Shown piece after piece: positions 1 through 4,989 of a stretch of DNA of 7,085 nucleotides (position 1 is the stretch's first letter; each line of letters opens with the position of its first letter). The notes under the pieces are model-generated. The model was not told where the DNA came from. It saw only the letters and a list, made by a program, of their open reading frames with translations, and did no database searches. Source of the stretch: Candidatus Aenigmatarchaeota archaeon (lineage in GTDB: Archaea; Aenigmatarchaeota; Aenigmatarchaeia; PWEA01). The stretch lies in the NCBI GenBank assembly GCA_003550625.1, contig PUKU01000088.1:1-7085 (forward strand). Reading direction: 5' to 3'. Both the position numbers and the translations under genes were made by a program.

Positions 1-252
1 ACATCGGTCAGAGGCAAGACATTCAGCGGAACGGTAGAATCAAAGAACGAGAAGACTGTGACAGTTAAATGGCAGTACTATCACAGAGTCCCGAAGTATG
101 AAAGGTATATGAGAAAGAATACTAAAGTTATGGCACATCTTCCACCATGTATAGATGTAAACAAAGGCGACGAAGTAAAGGTGGGAGAGACCAGACCAAT
201 ATCAAAGGGGAAAAGCTTCGTGGTAGTTGAAAAAATAGGTGAGAAAAAATGA
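1..252 (+). CDS. rps17: Small-subunit ribosomal protein uS17 (S17P), 5' end missing
   Basis: This is a primary 16S rRNA-binding protein of the 30S subunit, with an OB-fold. The frame is open from base 1 and ends in TGA at 250-252, giving 83 residues; archaeal S17P is usually somewhat over 100 residues, so about 25-30 N-terminal residues lie before the window. Family signatures seen are the Thr-Val-Thr-Val strand (residues 19-22), the Tyr-rich segment with KYERY (32-36), the AHLPPCID loop (45-52) and the C-terminal SFVVVEKIG (72-80). An internal Met (base 110) and a GTG at 58 are not starts because homology continues upstream to base 1. The stop overlaps the uL14 start in an ATGA junction, implying coupled translation. 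Identification is secure from the motifs. Confidence 0.95.
   Translation, partial: TSVRGKTFSGTVESKNEKTVTVKWQYYHRVPKYERYMRKNTKVMAHLPPCIDVNKGDEVKVGETRPISKGKSFVVVEKIGEKK
237..242 (+). promoter_or_regulatory. Shine-Dalgarno of uL14
   Basis: AGGTGA lies inside the end of the uS17 gene, six bases before the ATG at 249. It matches the archaeal consensus complementary to the 16S rRNA 3' end and supports the 249 start. Confidence 0.7.
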
Positions 253-647
253 GACCCACTGGAAGTAATGTAACAAGAGGAATAAACACGGAAGCTAAAA
301 TTAAATGCGTGGACAACACAGGAGCAAAGAAACTCAGAGTAACCTCTGTAATGGGATACAAGGGAACAAGGTCGAGGCAGCCTCGCGCTGGCGTAGGAGA
401 CATAGTCCGTTGCTCAGTGGTAAAGGGAACTCCTGAAATGAGAGAGGAAACTCCCATGGCCGTCATAGTGAGGCAAAGGAAGGAGTGGAAGAGATCTGAC
501 GGAAGAAGAGTAAAGTTTGAAGATAATGCAGCAGTCCTAATAACCGATAGAAATGAGCCCAGGGGAAATGAAATAAAGGGTGCAGTGGCAAGGGAAGTTG
601 TCGAAAGGTTTCCCGAAATAGGTAAGATAGCAAGAGTTGTGGTATAA
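249..647 (+). CDS. rpl14: Large-subunit ribosomal protein uL14 (L14P)
   Basis: uL14 binds 23S rRNA at the subunit interface of the 50S, where in known structures it helps form an inter-subunit bridge. The 132-residue length is normal for archaea. Recognisable blocks are CVDNTGAK (residues 20-27), GYKGTRSRQPRAGVGD (36-51), KGTPEMR (59-65), AVIVRQRK (71-78), VKFEDNAAV (88-96) and the C-terminal AREVVERFPEIGKIARVVV. The start codon overlaps the uS17 stop (ATGA) and is preceded by AGGTGA. The stop TAA (645-647) shares a base with the uL24 ATG (TAATG), so the two genes are coupled. No abnormal residue was seen. Confidence 0.98.
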   Translation: MRPTGSNVTRGINTEAKIKCVDNTGAKKLRVTSVMGYKGTRSRQPRAGVGDIVRCSVVKGTPEMREETPMAVIVRQRKEWKRSDGRRVKFEDNAAVLITDRNEPRGNEIKGAVAREVVERFPEIGKIARVVV

Positions 648-1171
648 TGAAAAGTAAAAGACCGGGTAAACAGAGAAAAGGTGCACTGGAATCCCCAATG
701 CACAGAAAGCAGAAGATGCTATCCGCAGTCCTGGAAAAGAGCTTGAGAGAGGATCTGAACATCAGGAGCATGCAGATCAGAAGCGGAGATAAGGTAAAGG
801 TTATGAGAGGAGACGAAAGAGGAAAAGAAGATAAAGTAAGGAAGGTCGATCTCAAAAAAAGAAAGGTGACGCTCGAGGACCTGAAGGTCGAAAAGGTCGA
901 TGGAACAGAAGTAAGGCCATACGTAGACCCATCCAACTTAATGATACTAGAACCCGACATGTCCGATGAAAGAAGAAGTAAGATAGTAGAAAGGGCAGGT
1001 GGGGAAGTATCGGAGGAACTGAAGAAGGAGGACGAGGAGGAAGAGGAGGAGAAACAGGCCGAAGAGAAGGAAAAAACCGGTTTCAAATGTGAAATATGTG
1101 GCGATGTATTCGACTCAAAGAGAGGTCTGAGTATACACAGAGGAAAGTCACATCCAGAATACACAAAGTAA
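647..1171 (+). CDS. rpl24: Large-subunit ribosomal protein uL24 with a C-terminal C2H2 zinc finger
   Basis: uL24 initiates 50S assembly and sits by the polypeptide exit tunnel in known structures. Residues 1-118 are an ordinary archaeal L24P: basic N-terminus, a KOW-type SH3 barrel around residues 45-72 (SGDKVKVMRGDERGKED), then HPSN-like DPSNLMI (94-100) and DERRSKIVERAGG (107-119). At 174 residues the protein is about 50 longer than the usual 115-125. The extra part is a Glu/Lys-rich linker (about 121-145, with a run of acidic residues) followed by a finger at 146-169: C148-x2-C151-x3-F155-x5-L161-x2-H164-x4-H169, exactly the classical C2H2 spacing. The role of the finger is unknown; binding of rRNA or of a factor near the tunnel exit is inference. 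The ATG at 647 overlaps the uL14 stop by one base; the upstream Shine-Dalgarno is weak, fitting reinitiation. Confidence 0.96.
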   Translation: MKSKRPGKQRKGALESPMHRKQKMLSAVLEKSLREDLNIRSMQIRSGDKVKVMRGDERGKEDKVRKVDLKKRKVTLEDLKVEKVDGTEVRPYVDPSNLMILEPDMSDERRSKIVERAGGEVSEELKKEDEEEEEEKQAEEKEKTGFKCEICGDVFDSKRGLSIHRGKSHPEYTK

Positions 1172-1186
1172 TGGAGAAATGATAAA

Positions 1187-1891
1187 ATGTCAAAACATCA
1201 AAAAGCACTGTCTTCACCAAAAACCTACCCTGTAAAGAGAAAGGGAAGGCCCTGGGTAACAAAACCAAGCCCCGGACCACACCCGAAGGAGGAATGTCTA
1301 CCGCTTGGTATAATCATAAGAGACGTACTTGGTTATGTTGAAGACATAAAAGAGGTGAAGAAGGTTCTAGAGGAGGGCAAATGTGATGTAGACGGAAAAA
1401 CCGCCAGAGACCATAGGTTCCCCGTAGGATTATTCGACTCTTTGAGAATAGGAAAAGAATATTTCAGAGTACTCCCTTCGAAAAAAGGATTCAAACTCGT
1501 TGAAACAACCAAGAAAGATGCTAAAAAGAAAATATTCCGAGTGGAGAACAAAAGAATACTCAAGGGTGGAAAAGTACAGCTAAACCTAAGCAGTGGTAAA
1601 AACATAATATCAGAAGAACTCAGCAACCTTGAAACCGGATCTTCTGTGATTCTATCCCTGCCTGACCTGGAGCTTGAAGAGACCATAGAACTGAAAAAAG
1701 GTCAGGAAATCATGATAATAAAGGGAAAGAACAGGGGTAAGATCGCTGTTTTTGACAAAAGGAAGGTCCTGAAGGGCAGCAACAAAAACAGAGTAATAGT
1801 TTCACGGGAAGGAAAGGACATAGACCTACCCGAGGACTTCATCTTTCCGGTGGACAAGAAAAAAATAAAACTCGTTGAAGATGGATCGTGA
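1187..1891 (+). CDS. rps4e: Small-subunit ribosomal protein eS4 (S4e)
   Basis: eS4 is a 16S rRNA-binding 30S protein found in archaea and eukaryotes but not bacteria. The 234-residue length is close to the archaeal norm of about 235-245. The conserved N-terminus is present (HQKALSSPKTYPVKRKG, residues 4-20; PGPHPKEECLPLG, 29-41), then an S4 RNA-binding domain (about 42-105), a central S4e domain with HRFPVGLFD (76-84), and a C-terminal KOW domain (about 169-197, KKGQEIMIIKGKNRGK). The start follows the uL24 stop by 15 bases, with GGAG at 1173-1176 as a plausible Shine-Dalgarno. The stop TGA (1889-1891) lies five bases before the ATG chosen for uL5. Confidence 0.97.
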   Translation: MSKHQKALSSPKTYPVKRKGRPWVTKPSPGPHPKEECLPLGIIIRDVLGYVEDIKEVKKVLEEGKCDVDGKTARDHRFPVGLFDSLRIGKEYFRVLPSKKGFKLVETTKKDAKKKIFRVENKRILKGGKVQLNLSSGKNIISEELSNLETGSSVILSLPDLELEETIELKKGQEIMIIKGKNRGKIAVFDKRKVLKGSNKNRVIVSREGKDIDLPEDFIFPVDKKKIKLVEDGS

Positions 1892-1895
1892 TAAG

Positions 1896-2411
1896 ATGGC
1901 TGATAACAATCCAATGCAGGAAATAAGGCTGGGTAAGGTAGTTCTGAATATAGGAACAGAAGGACCAGGAGAAAGATTGGAAAAGGCTAAAGGATTACTG
2001 GAAGAACTAACCGGAAAGGAAGCAAAGATAACCAAAGCAAGAAGAAGAATTGCCTTCGGTTTATCCAAAGGCAGGGACATCGGAGCGATGGTAACTTTAA
2101 GAGACGAAGATGCAGAGGAGTTTCTTGAAAGGGTTCTAGTGGCAAAGGAACACAAGATAAGGAAGGAAGCCATAGACAACCAGGGAAACTTTTCGATAGG
2201 TCTCGAGGAACATATAGATCTACCAGATACCGACTACGATCCGGATCTAGGTATATTTGGAATGGACATAGCTGTAACACTTCAAAGACCTGGATTCCGT
2301 ATAAAGAAAAAGAAAATATCGAAAAAGATAGGTAAGAACCACAAAATAACAAAGGAAGATACCATAGACTTTCTCAAAAACAGGTTTGACGTCGAGGTTA
2401 TAGGTGATTAA
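1896..2411 (+). CDS. rpl5: Large-subunit ribosomal protein uL5 (L5P)
   Basis: uL5 binds 5S rRNA and the central protuberance of the 50S and contacts the P-site tRNA in known structures. From the ATG at 1896 it has 171 residues, typical for archaea. Conserved parts are NPMQEIRLGKVVLNIG (residues 5-20), ERLEKAKGLLEELTG (26-40), NFSIGLEEHIDLP (98-110), YDPDLGIFGMDIAVTLQRPGFR (start at 114) and the C-terminal helix. In-frame TTG (1875) and ATG (1881) starts lie upstream inside eS4 but would add residues not seen in the family; GTGAT at 1888-1892 also favours 1896, though its spacing is short. The start therefore has some doubt; the identity does not. Confidence 0.96.
   Translation: MADNNPMQEIRLGKVVLNIGTEGPGERLEKAKGLLEELTGKEAKITKARRRIAFGLSKGRDIGAMVTLRDEDAEEFLERVLVAKEHKIRKEAIDNQGNFSIGLEEHIDLPDTDYDPDLGIFGMDIAVTLQRPGFRIKKKKISKKIGKNHKITKEDTIDFLKNRFDVEVIGD
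2402..2408 (+). promoter_or_regulatory. Shine-Dalgarno of uS14
   Basis: AGGTGAT is a seven-base match to the archaeal consensus. It lies within the last codons of uL5, four bases before the ATG at 2413, and marks the start of the very short uS14 gene. Confidence 0.75.
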
Positions 2412-2412
2412 A

Positions 2413-2544
2413 ATGGCTAAAAAGGAAGTTCCAAAGTGTAGAAAATGCGGCAACCGATGGGGAGTAATAAGAAAGTACGACCTTTATATCTGCAGACAGT
2501 GCTTCAGAGAGGTTGCAGAAGAAATAGGTTTTGAAAAATACTAG
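2413..2544 (+). CDS. rps14: Small-subunit ribosomal protein uS14 (S14P), zinc-binding, very short
   Basis: uS14 is a 30S head protein that holds a structural zinc. The ORF has 43 codons plus TAG. It reads MAKKEVPKCRKCGNRW at the N-terminus, with a zinc site formed by C9-x2-C12 and C27-x2-C30, and it ends in the conserved CRQCFREVAEEIGFEKY (residues 27-43). Archaeal S14P is usually about 50-57 residues, so the basic N-terminal arm is shortened here; the zinc module and C-terminus are complete. It follows the uL5 stop by one base and is led by a strong Shine-Dalgarno (2402-2408). It lies exactly where S14 is expected, between uL5 and uS8. Confidence 0.97.
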   Translation: MAKKEVPKCRKCGNRWGVIRKYDLYICRQCFREVAEEIGFEKY

Positions 2545-2547
2545 GTG
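2543..2547 (+). promoter_or_regulatory. Shine-Dalgarno of uS8
   Basis: AGGTG overlaps the uS14 TAG stop and stands eight bases before the uS8 ATG at 2556, a normal archaeal spacing. Confidence 0.65.
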
Positions 2548-2555
2548 TTCAAAAA

Positions 2556-2942
2556 ATGAGACATTCAATACTATCAGACTGCATGTCGGCACTCAAAAAC
2601 GCCGAGAGCGTTGGAAAGGACAGATGCACAGTTGAAGCTTCGAAGCTTGTAATGGAGGTACTAAAAACGCTCCAGGAAGAGGACTACATAGGCGAGTTTG
2701 AAAAGATAGAGGACAACAGAGGAGGTAAGTTCAGGATAGAGCTACTGGGCGAAATAAACGACTGCAATGCAATAAGACCAAGATTTTCCGTAAAAAAGGA
2801 TGGGTTTGAAAAGTGGGAGAAGAGATACCTTCCTGCAAAAGGAATGGGTTTCCTCATAGTGACCACTCCAGAAGGAGTCACCACCCATGAGGATGCGAAG
2901 TCAAAAGGCACAGGCGGTAAGTTAATTGCATACGTTTACTGA
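2556..2942 (+). CDS. rps8: Small-subunit ribosomal protein uS8 (S8P)
   Basis: uS8 is a primary binder of the central domain of 16S rRNA; in many prokaryotes it also represses its own operon by binding a mimic of that site on the mRNA. The 128 residues match the archaeal length (about 130). Signatures are the N-terminal helix with ALKNAESVGKDRC (residues 12-24), YIGEFE (44-49), GGKFRIELLG (56-65), RPRFSVKKDGFEKWEKRYLPA (start at 74) and the C-terminal GTGGKLIAYVY (118-128). The start is 11 bases after the uS14 stop. The stop TGA (2940-2942) lies within the region preceding uL6. I did not find an obvious S8-binding mimic in the mRNA by eye. Confidence 0.98.
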   Translation: MRHSILSDCMSALKNAESVGKDRCTVEASKLVMEVLKTLQEEDYIGEFEKIEDNRGGKFRIELLGEINDCNAIRPRFSVKKDGFEKWEKRYLPAKGMGFLIVTTPEGVTTHEDAKSKGTGGKLIAYVY

Positions 2943-2944
2943 GG
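2941..2944 (+). promoter_or_regulatory. Shine-Dalgarno choosing the uL6 start
   Basis: GAGG overlaps the uS8 stop. It abuts an ATG at 2945 but is six bases before the ATG at 2951, so the second ATG is the better start for uL6. Confidence 0.5.
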
Positions 2945-2950
2945 ATGCAT

Positions 2951-3481
2951 ATGAAAAGAACAATAGAGCTACCGGAGAACGTAGAAGCAGAAAAGGTAGA
3001 CGGAGCTATACTGATCAAAGGAGAAGATGAGAACGTAGAAAAAAAGCTGAACCACCCTCTGATAGCAGTAGACTGCGACCACGATAAAATAACAGTAGAG
3101 ACTAAAAAGGAAAACAAAAAAACAAGAAGCATAGCAAGGACATTCGAATCAAAGTTAAGGAGTGCTGTGAAAGGGGTACAGGAAAACTTTGAGTACAAAC
3201 TAAAGGTTGTATATAAACATTTCCCGATGGAAGCAAAGGTTCAGGGAAACAAACTCGTGGTCTCCAACTTCCTGGGTGAAAAAATGAACAGGGAAGCTGA
3301 CATACTTGAAGGCGTCAAAGTAAAGGTACAAGATGAACATATAACAGTAACTGGTGCCGATAAAGAAAGGGCAGGTCAAACTGCAGCAAATATAGAACGA
3401 AATATGCAGGCTCCCAATAAAAAAGACAGACGCGTATTTGAAGATGGTATATACATAGTCGAAAAACCTTCCGGTGATTAA
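2951..3481 (+). CDS. rpl6: Large-subunit ribosomal protein uL6 (L6P)
   Basis: uL6 lies near the GTPase-associated centre and the sarcin-ricin loop of the 50S and is built of two similar L6 domains. The 176 residues (from the ATG at 2951) match archaeal L6P (about 175-185). The first domain covers about 1-80 and the second about 81-170, with the conserved YKLKVVYKHFPM (82-93), VSNFLGEK (104-111) and the C-terminal DRRVFEDGIYIVEK (159-172). An ATG at 2945 would add only Met-His; ribosome-binding spacing and the family N-terminus (MKRTIELPE) favour 2951. The stop TAA is immediately followed by the eL32 ATG. Confidence 0.97.
   Translation: MKRTIELPENVEAEKVDGAILIKGEDENVEKKLNHPLIAVDCDHDKITVETKKENKKTRSIARTFESKLRSAVKGVQENFEYKLKVVYKHFPMEAKVQGNKLVVSNFLGEKMNREADILEGVKVKVQDEHITVTGADKERAGQTAANIERNMQAPNKKDRRVFEDGIYIVEKPSGD
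3473..3478 (+). promoter_or_regulatory. Shine-Dalgarno of eL32
   Basis: GGTGAT in the last codons of uL6 lies three bases before the ATG at 3482. The same motif precedes several genes here, showing the ribosome of this organism keeps an intact anti-Shine-Dalgarno. Confidence 0.6.
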
Positions 3482-3796
3482 ATGACCAAGAAAAAGTTCA
3501 AGAGACAGAACTCGAACAGGAAGACCAAAGACTCGTGGAGAAAGCCAAGGGGGCACCACTCATCGATGCGGAAAAAAAGGAAGGGAAGGAGAAAGATGCC
3601 GACCCCCGGTTTCGGTAGAGAAAACAAAGGCATGCATCCATCGGGATACTACGAGGTACTTGTAAGAAATGAGGAAGACTTGAAGAAAATAGATCCAGAA
3701 AAGGAAGCCGCACGAATAAGCTCAAGACTCGGCGGCAAAAAAACTGAAAAAATAAAAGAAAAGGCAGACGAAATGAAAATAAAGGTTTTAAACTGA
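3482..3796 (+). CDS. rpl32e: Large-subunit ribosomal protein eL32 (L32e)
   Basis: eL32 is an archaeal/eukaryotic 50S protein without a bacterial equivalent. The family core is clear: KFKRQNSNRKTKDSWRKPRG (residues 5-24), MRKKRKGRRKMPTPGFGR (start at 29), MHPSGYYEVLVRNEEDL (start at 51), IDPEKEAARISSRLG (70-84) and the C-terminal KIKVLN (99-104). With 104 residues it is shorter than most archaeal L32e (about 130 or more); the missing part is the variable N-terminal region, so the core is intact. It begins one base after the uL6 stop. It is normally followed directly by eL19, but here a small zinc-ribbon gene intervenes. Confidence 0.96.
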   Translation: MTKKKFKRQNSNRKTKDSWRKPRGHHSSMRKKRKGRRKMPTPGFGRENKGMHPSGYYEVLVRNEEDLKKIDPEKEAARISSRLGGKKTEKIKEKADEMKIKVLN

Positions 3797-3800
3797 GGGT
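3795..3800 (+). promoter_or_regulatory. Shine-Dalgarno of the small zinc-ribbon gene
   Basis: GAGGGT overlaps the eL32 stop and stands four bases before the ATG at 3805. A good ribosome-binding site at the expected place is one reason to accept this short ORF as a gene. Confidence 0.6.
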
Positions 3801-3804
3801 TAAG

Positions 3805-3966
3805 ATGTTCCTGAGATTTGACAAAACAAAATGTCCGCTCTGTGGCACAGTAGGTTCGGATACAGAAGTCAAAAAACTATCGAACTGTCCACGGTGTGGC
3901 ACGAAGTTCAATGAGTTTGGAATAGTTCATGCTCCCAACAATGAGATGAATCTCCACTGGACATAA
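3805..3966 (+). CDS. Uncharacterised 53-residue CPxCG zinc-ribbon protein inside the operon
   Basis: I do not recognise this as any ribosomal protein. The ORF has 53 codons plus TAA and begins MFLRFDKTKCPLCG. It carries two zinc knuckles, C10-P-L-C13-G and C28-P-R-C31-G, separated by 14 residues, the pattern of a single four-cysteine zinc ribbon. The tail (FNEFGIVHAPNNEMNLHWT) has a short hydrophobic patch, two His and no further Cys. Evidence that it is a gene: a Shine-Dalgarno (GAGGGT, 3795-3800), an 8-base gap after eL32, a stop only 10 bases before the eL19 ATG, and paired CPxCG motifs that would be unlikely by chance. Small CPxCG proteins are known in haloarchaea as a class with varied, mostly regulatory roles, but kinship is not established. 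Its place suggests co-production with the ribosome; a role in translation or ribosome assembly is inference. Confidence 0.85.
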   Translation: MFLRFDKTKCPLCGTVGSDTEVKKLSNCPRCGTKFNEFGIVHAPNNEMNLHWT

Positions 3967-3971
3967 GGTGA
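3966..3971 (+). promoter_or_regulatory. Shine-Dalgarno choosing the eL19 start
   Basis: AGGTGA lies five bases before the ATG at 3977. The GTG at 3968, in frame with eL19, is part of this motif and so is not the start. Confidence 0.7.
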
Positions 3972-3976
3972 AAAAT

Positions 3977-4429
3977 ATGAAACTTTCCACACAGAAAAGG
4001 ATGGCCGCCGATGTACTGAAGTGCGGGGAAAACAGCGTATGGATAGACCCAGATAGACAGGAAGAGGTAGCCGATGCGATAACAAAGTCGGACATAAGGA
4101 GACTTGTGCAGAAAGGAGCGATAAAAAAAGAGATAAAAAATGGCCAGTCCCGTGGAAGAACACGGAAGAGACTTGCACAGAAGAAGAAAGGCAGGAGAAA
4201 GGGACATGGATCCAGAAAGGGTACAAAACAAAGCCGAAAAAGAGAATGGATATCAAGAATAAGAGCTCAGAGAAAAATGTTAAAAAGGCTAAGGGAGGAG
4301 GGCGAACTTGAACAAAAAGACTACAGAAGTCTTTACAGGAAAACAAAGGGAGGACGTTTCAAATCCAAAAAACAGCTTAAAGTATACATGGAAAAAGAAG
4401 GCATGATAACAGGTGGAAAGGATGAGTAG
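3977..4429 (+). CDS. rpl19e: Large-subunit ribosomal protein eL19 (L19e)
   Basis: eL19 is a 50S protein of archaea and eukaryotes; in known structures its long helix reaches toward the small subunit and takes part in an inter-subunit bridge. The 150 residues match the archaeal length. Conserved blocks are LSTQKRMAADVLKCGENSVW (residues 3-22), IDPDR (23-27), the basic stretch SRGRTRKRLAQKKKGRRKGHGSRKG (starting at 58) and the helical KDYRSLYRKTKGGRF (114-128). The start at 3977 gives the family N-terminus M-K-L-S-T-Q-K-R; an in-frame GTG at 3968 would add three residues and falls within the Shine-Dalgarno. The last 8 bases overlap uL18. Confidence 0.97.
   Translation: MKLSTQKRMAADVLKCGENSVWIDPDRQEEVADAITKSDIRRLVQKGAIKKEIKNGQSRGRTRKRLAQKKKGRRKGHGSRKGTKQSRKREWISRIRAQRKMLKRLREEGELEQKDYRSLYRKTKGGRFKSKKQLKVYMEKEGMITGGKDE
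4411..4416 (+). promoter_or_regulatory. Shine-Dalgarno choosing the uL18 start
   Basis: AGGTGG inside the end of eL19 is five bases before the ATG at 4422. The in-frame GTG at 4413 belongs to this motif and is not the likely start. Confidence 0.65.
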
Positions 4430-4988
4430 GAAGGTTCCAAAAAGACGAAGACGGGAGAAAAAAACTGACTATAAGCAGAGGCTGGGACTACTCAAAAGTA
4501 GATTACCCAGACTTGTCGTAAGAAAAAGTTCAAACAACACCATAACACAGCTGATCGACTGGGACAGGAAGGGCGACAATGTATTAGTTCAGGTGGATGC
4601 AAAGAAGATCAGAGAACATGGGTGGAAGGGACATACTGGAAATATACCATCAGCGTACCTAGCAGGATACATGCTTGGAAAGATGGCATCGGAGAAAGGA
4701 ATAGATAGATGCGTCCTTGATATAGGGCTTCAGGAAAACACAAAGGAGAACAGAATATACGCTGCAGTAGAGGGAGCAAGGAACGCAGGACTTCAGATAC
4801 CTGTTGGAGATAACATGGCTCCGTCCGAGGATAGAATAAAAGGTAAACATATTGAAAACTACGCATCTATTATGGATGCTGAAAAAAAGAAAAAGATGTT
4901 TTCGAAGATGATTGGAAGGGGTTTGGATCCTGAAAATATTTCCGAAAACTTCGAAGAAACAAAGAAAAATATAGAAGAGGAGTTCTAA
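4422..4988 (+). CDS. rpl18: Large-subunit ribosomal protein uL18 (L18P)
   Basis: uL18 binds 5S rRNA in the central protuberance of the 50S together with uL5, whose gene is in the same operon. From the ATG at 4422 it has 188 residues, normal for the longer archaeal/eukaryotic form. Family blocks are the basic N-terminus with KTDYKQRLGLLKSRLPRLVV (starting at 16), RKSSNNTITQLI (36-47), GWKGHTGNIPSAYLAGYMLG (starting at 69), NAGLQIPVGD (123-132), EDRIKGKHIENYA (137-149) and an acidic C-terminal tail. The first 8 bases overlap the end of eL19, and the uS5 ATG follows one base after the stop, so the three are likely coupled. Confidence 0.97.
   Translation: MSRKVPKRRRREKKTDYKQRLGLLKSRLPRLVVRKSSNNTITQLIDWDRKGDNVLVQVDAKKIREHGWKGHTGNIPSAYLAGYMLGKMASEKGIDRCVLDIGLQENTKENRIYAAVEGARNAGLQIPVGDNMAPSEDRIKGKHIENYASIMDAEKKKKMFSKMIGRGLDPENISENFEETKKNIEEEF
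4977..4982 (+). promoter_or_regulatory. Shine-Dalgarno of uS5
   Basis: GAGGAG in the last codons of uL18 lies seven bases before the uS5 ATG at 4990. Confidence 0.6.
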
Positions 4989-4989
4989 A

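Noticed and set aside
128..703. Minus-strand frame of 191 codons opposite uS17/uL14
   Set aside because: It is a shadow of two well-identified genes, hydrophobic only because the sense strand is purine-rich.
463..1164. Minus-strand frame of 233 codons opposite uL14/uL24
   Set aside because: It is a poly-Ser/Phe/Leu shadow of the acidic linker and basic core of uL24, without a ribosome-binding site or family resemblance.
1171..1182. Tiny ATG-GAG-AAA-TGA frame between uL24 and eS4
   Set aside because: Three codons overlapping the uL24 stop; the GGAG it contains is better read as the eS4 Shine-Dalgarno. No evidence of a regulatory leader peptide.
2483..2489. TTTATAT inside uS14, about 70 bases before uS8
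   Set aside because: It encodes conserved residues (Leu-Tyr-Ile) of uS14 and lacks a convincing BRE; co-transcription with the upstream genes is the simpler view.
3210..3216. TATATAA, resembling an archaeal TATA box, inside uL6
   Set aside because: It is within coding sequence, no gene start lies at a suitable distance downstream, and there is no clear purine-rich BRE placed before it.
3797..3966. Possibility that the zinc-ribbon ORF is a frameshifted tail of eL32
   Set aside because: eL32 already ends with its normal C-terminus (IKVLN), and the following ORF has its own Shine-Dalgarno and ATG and no resemblance to L32e extensions.
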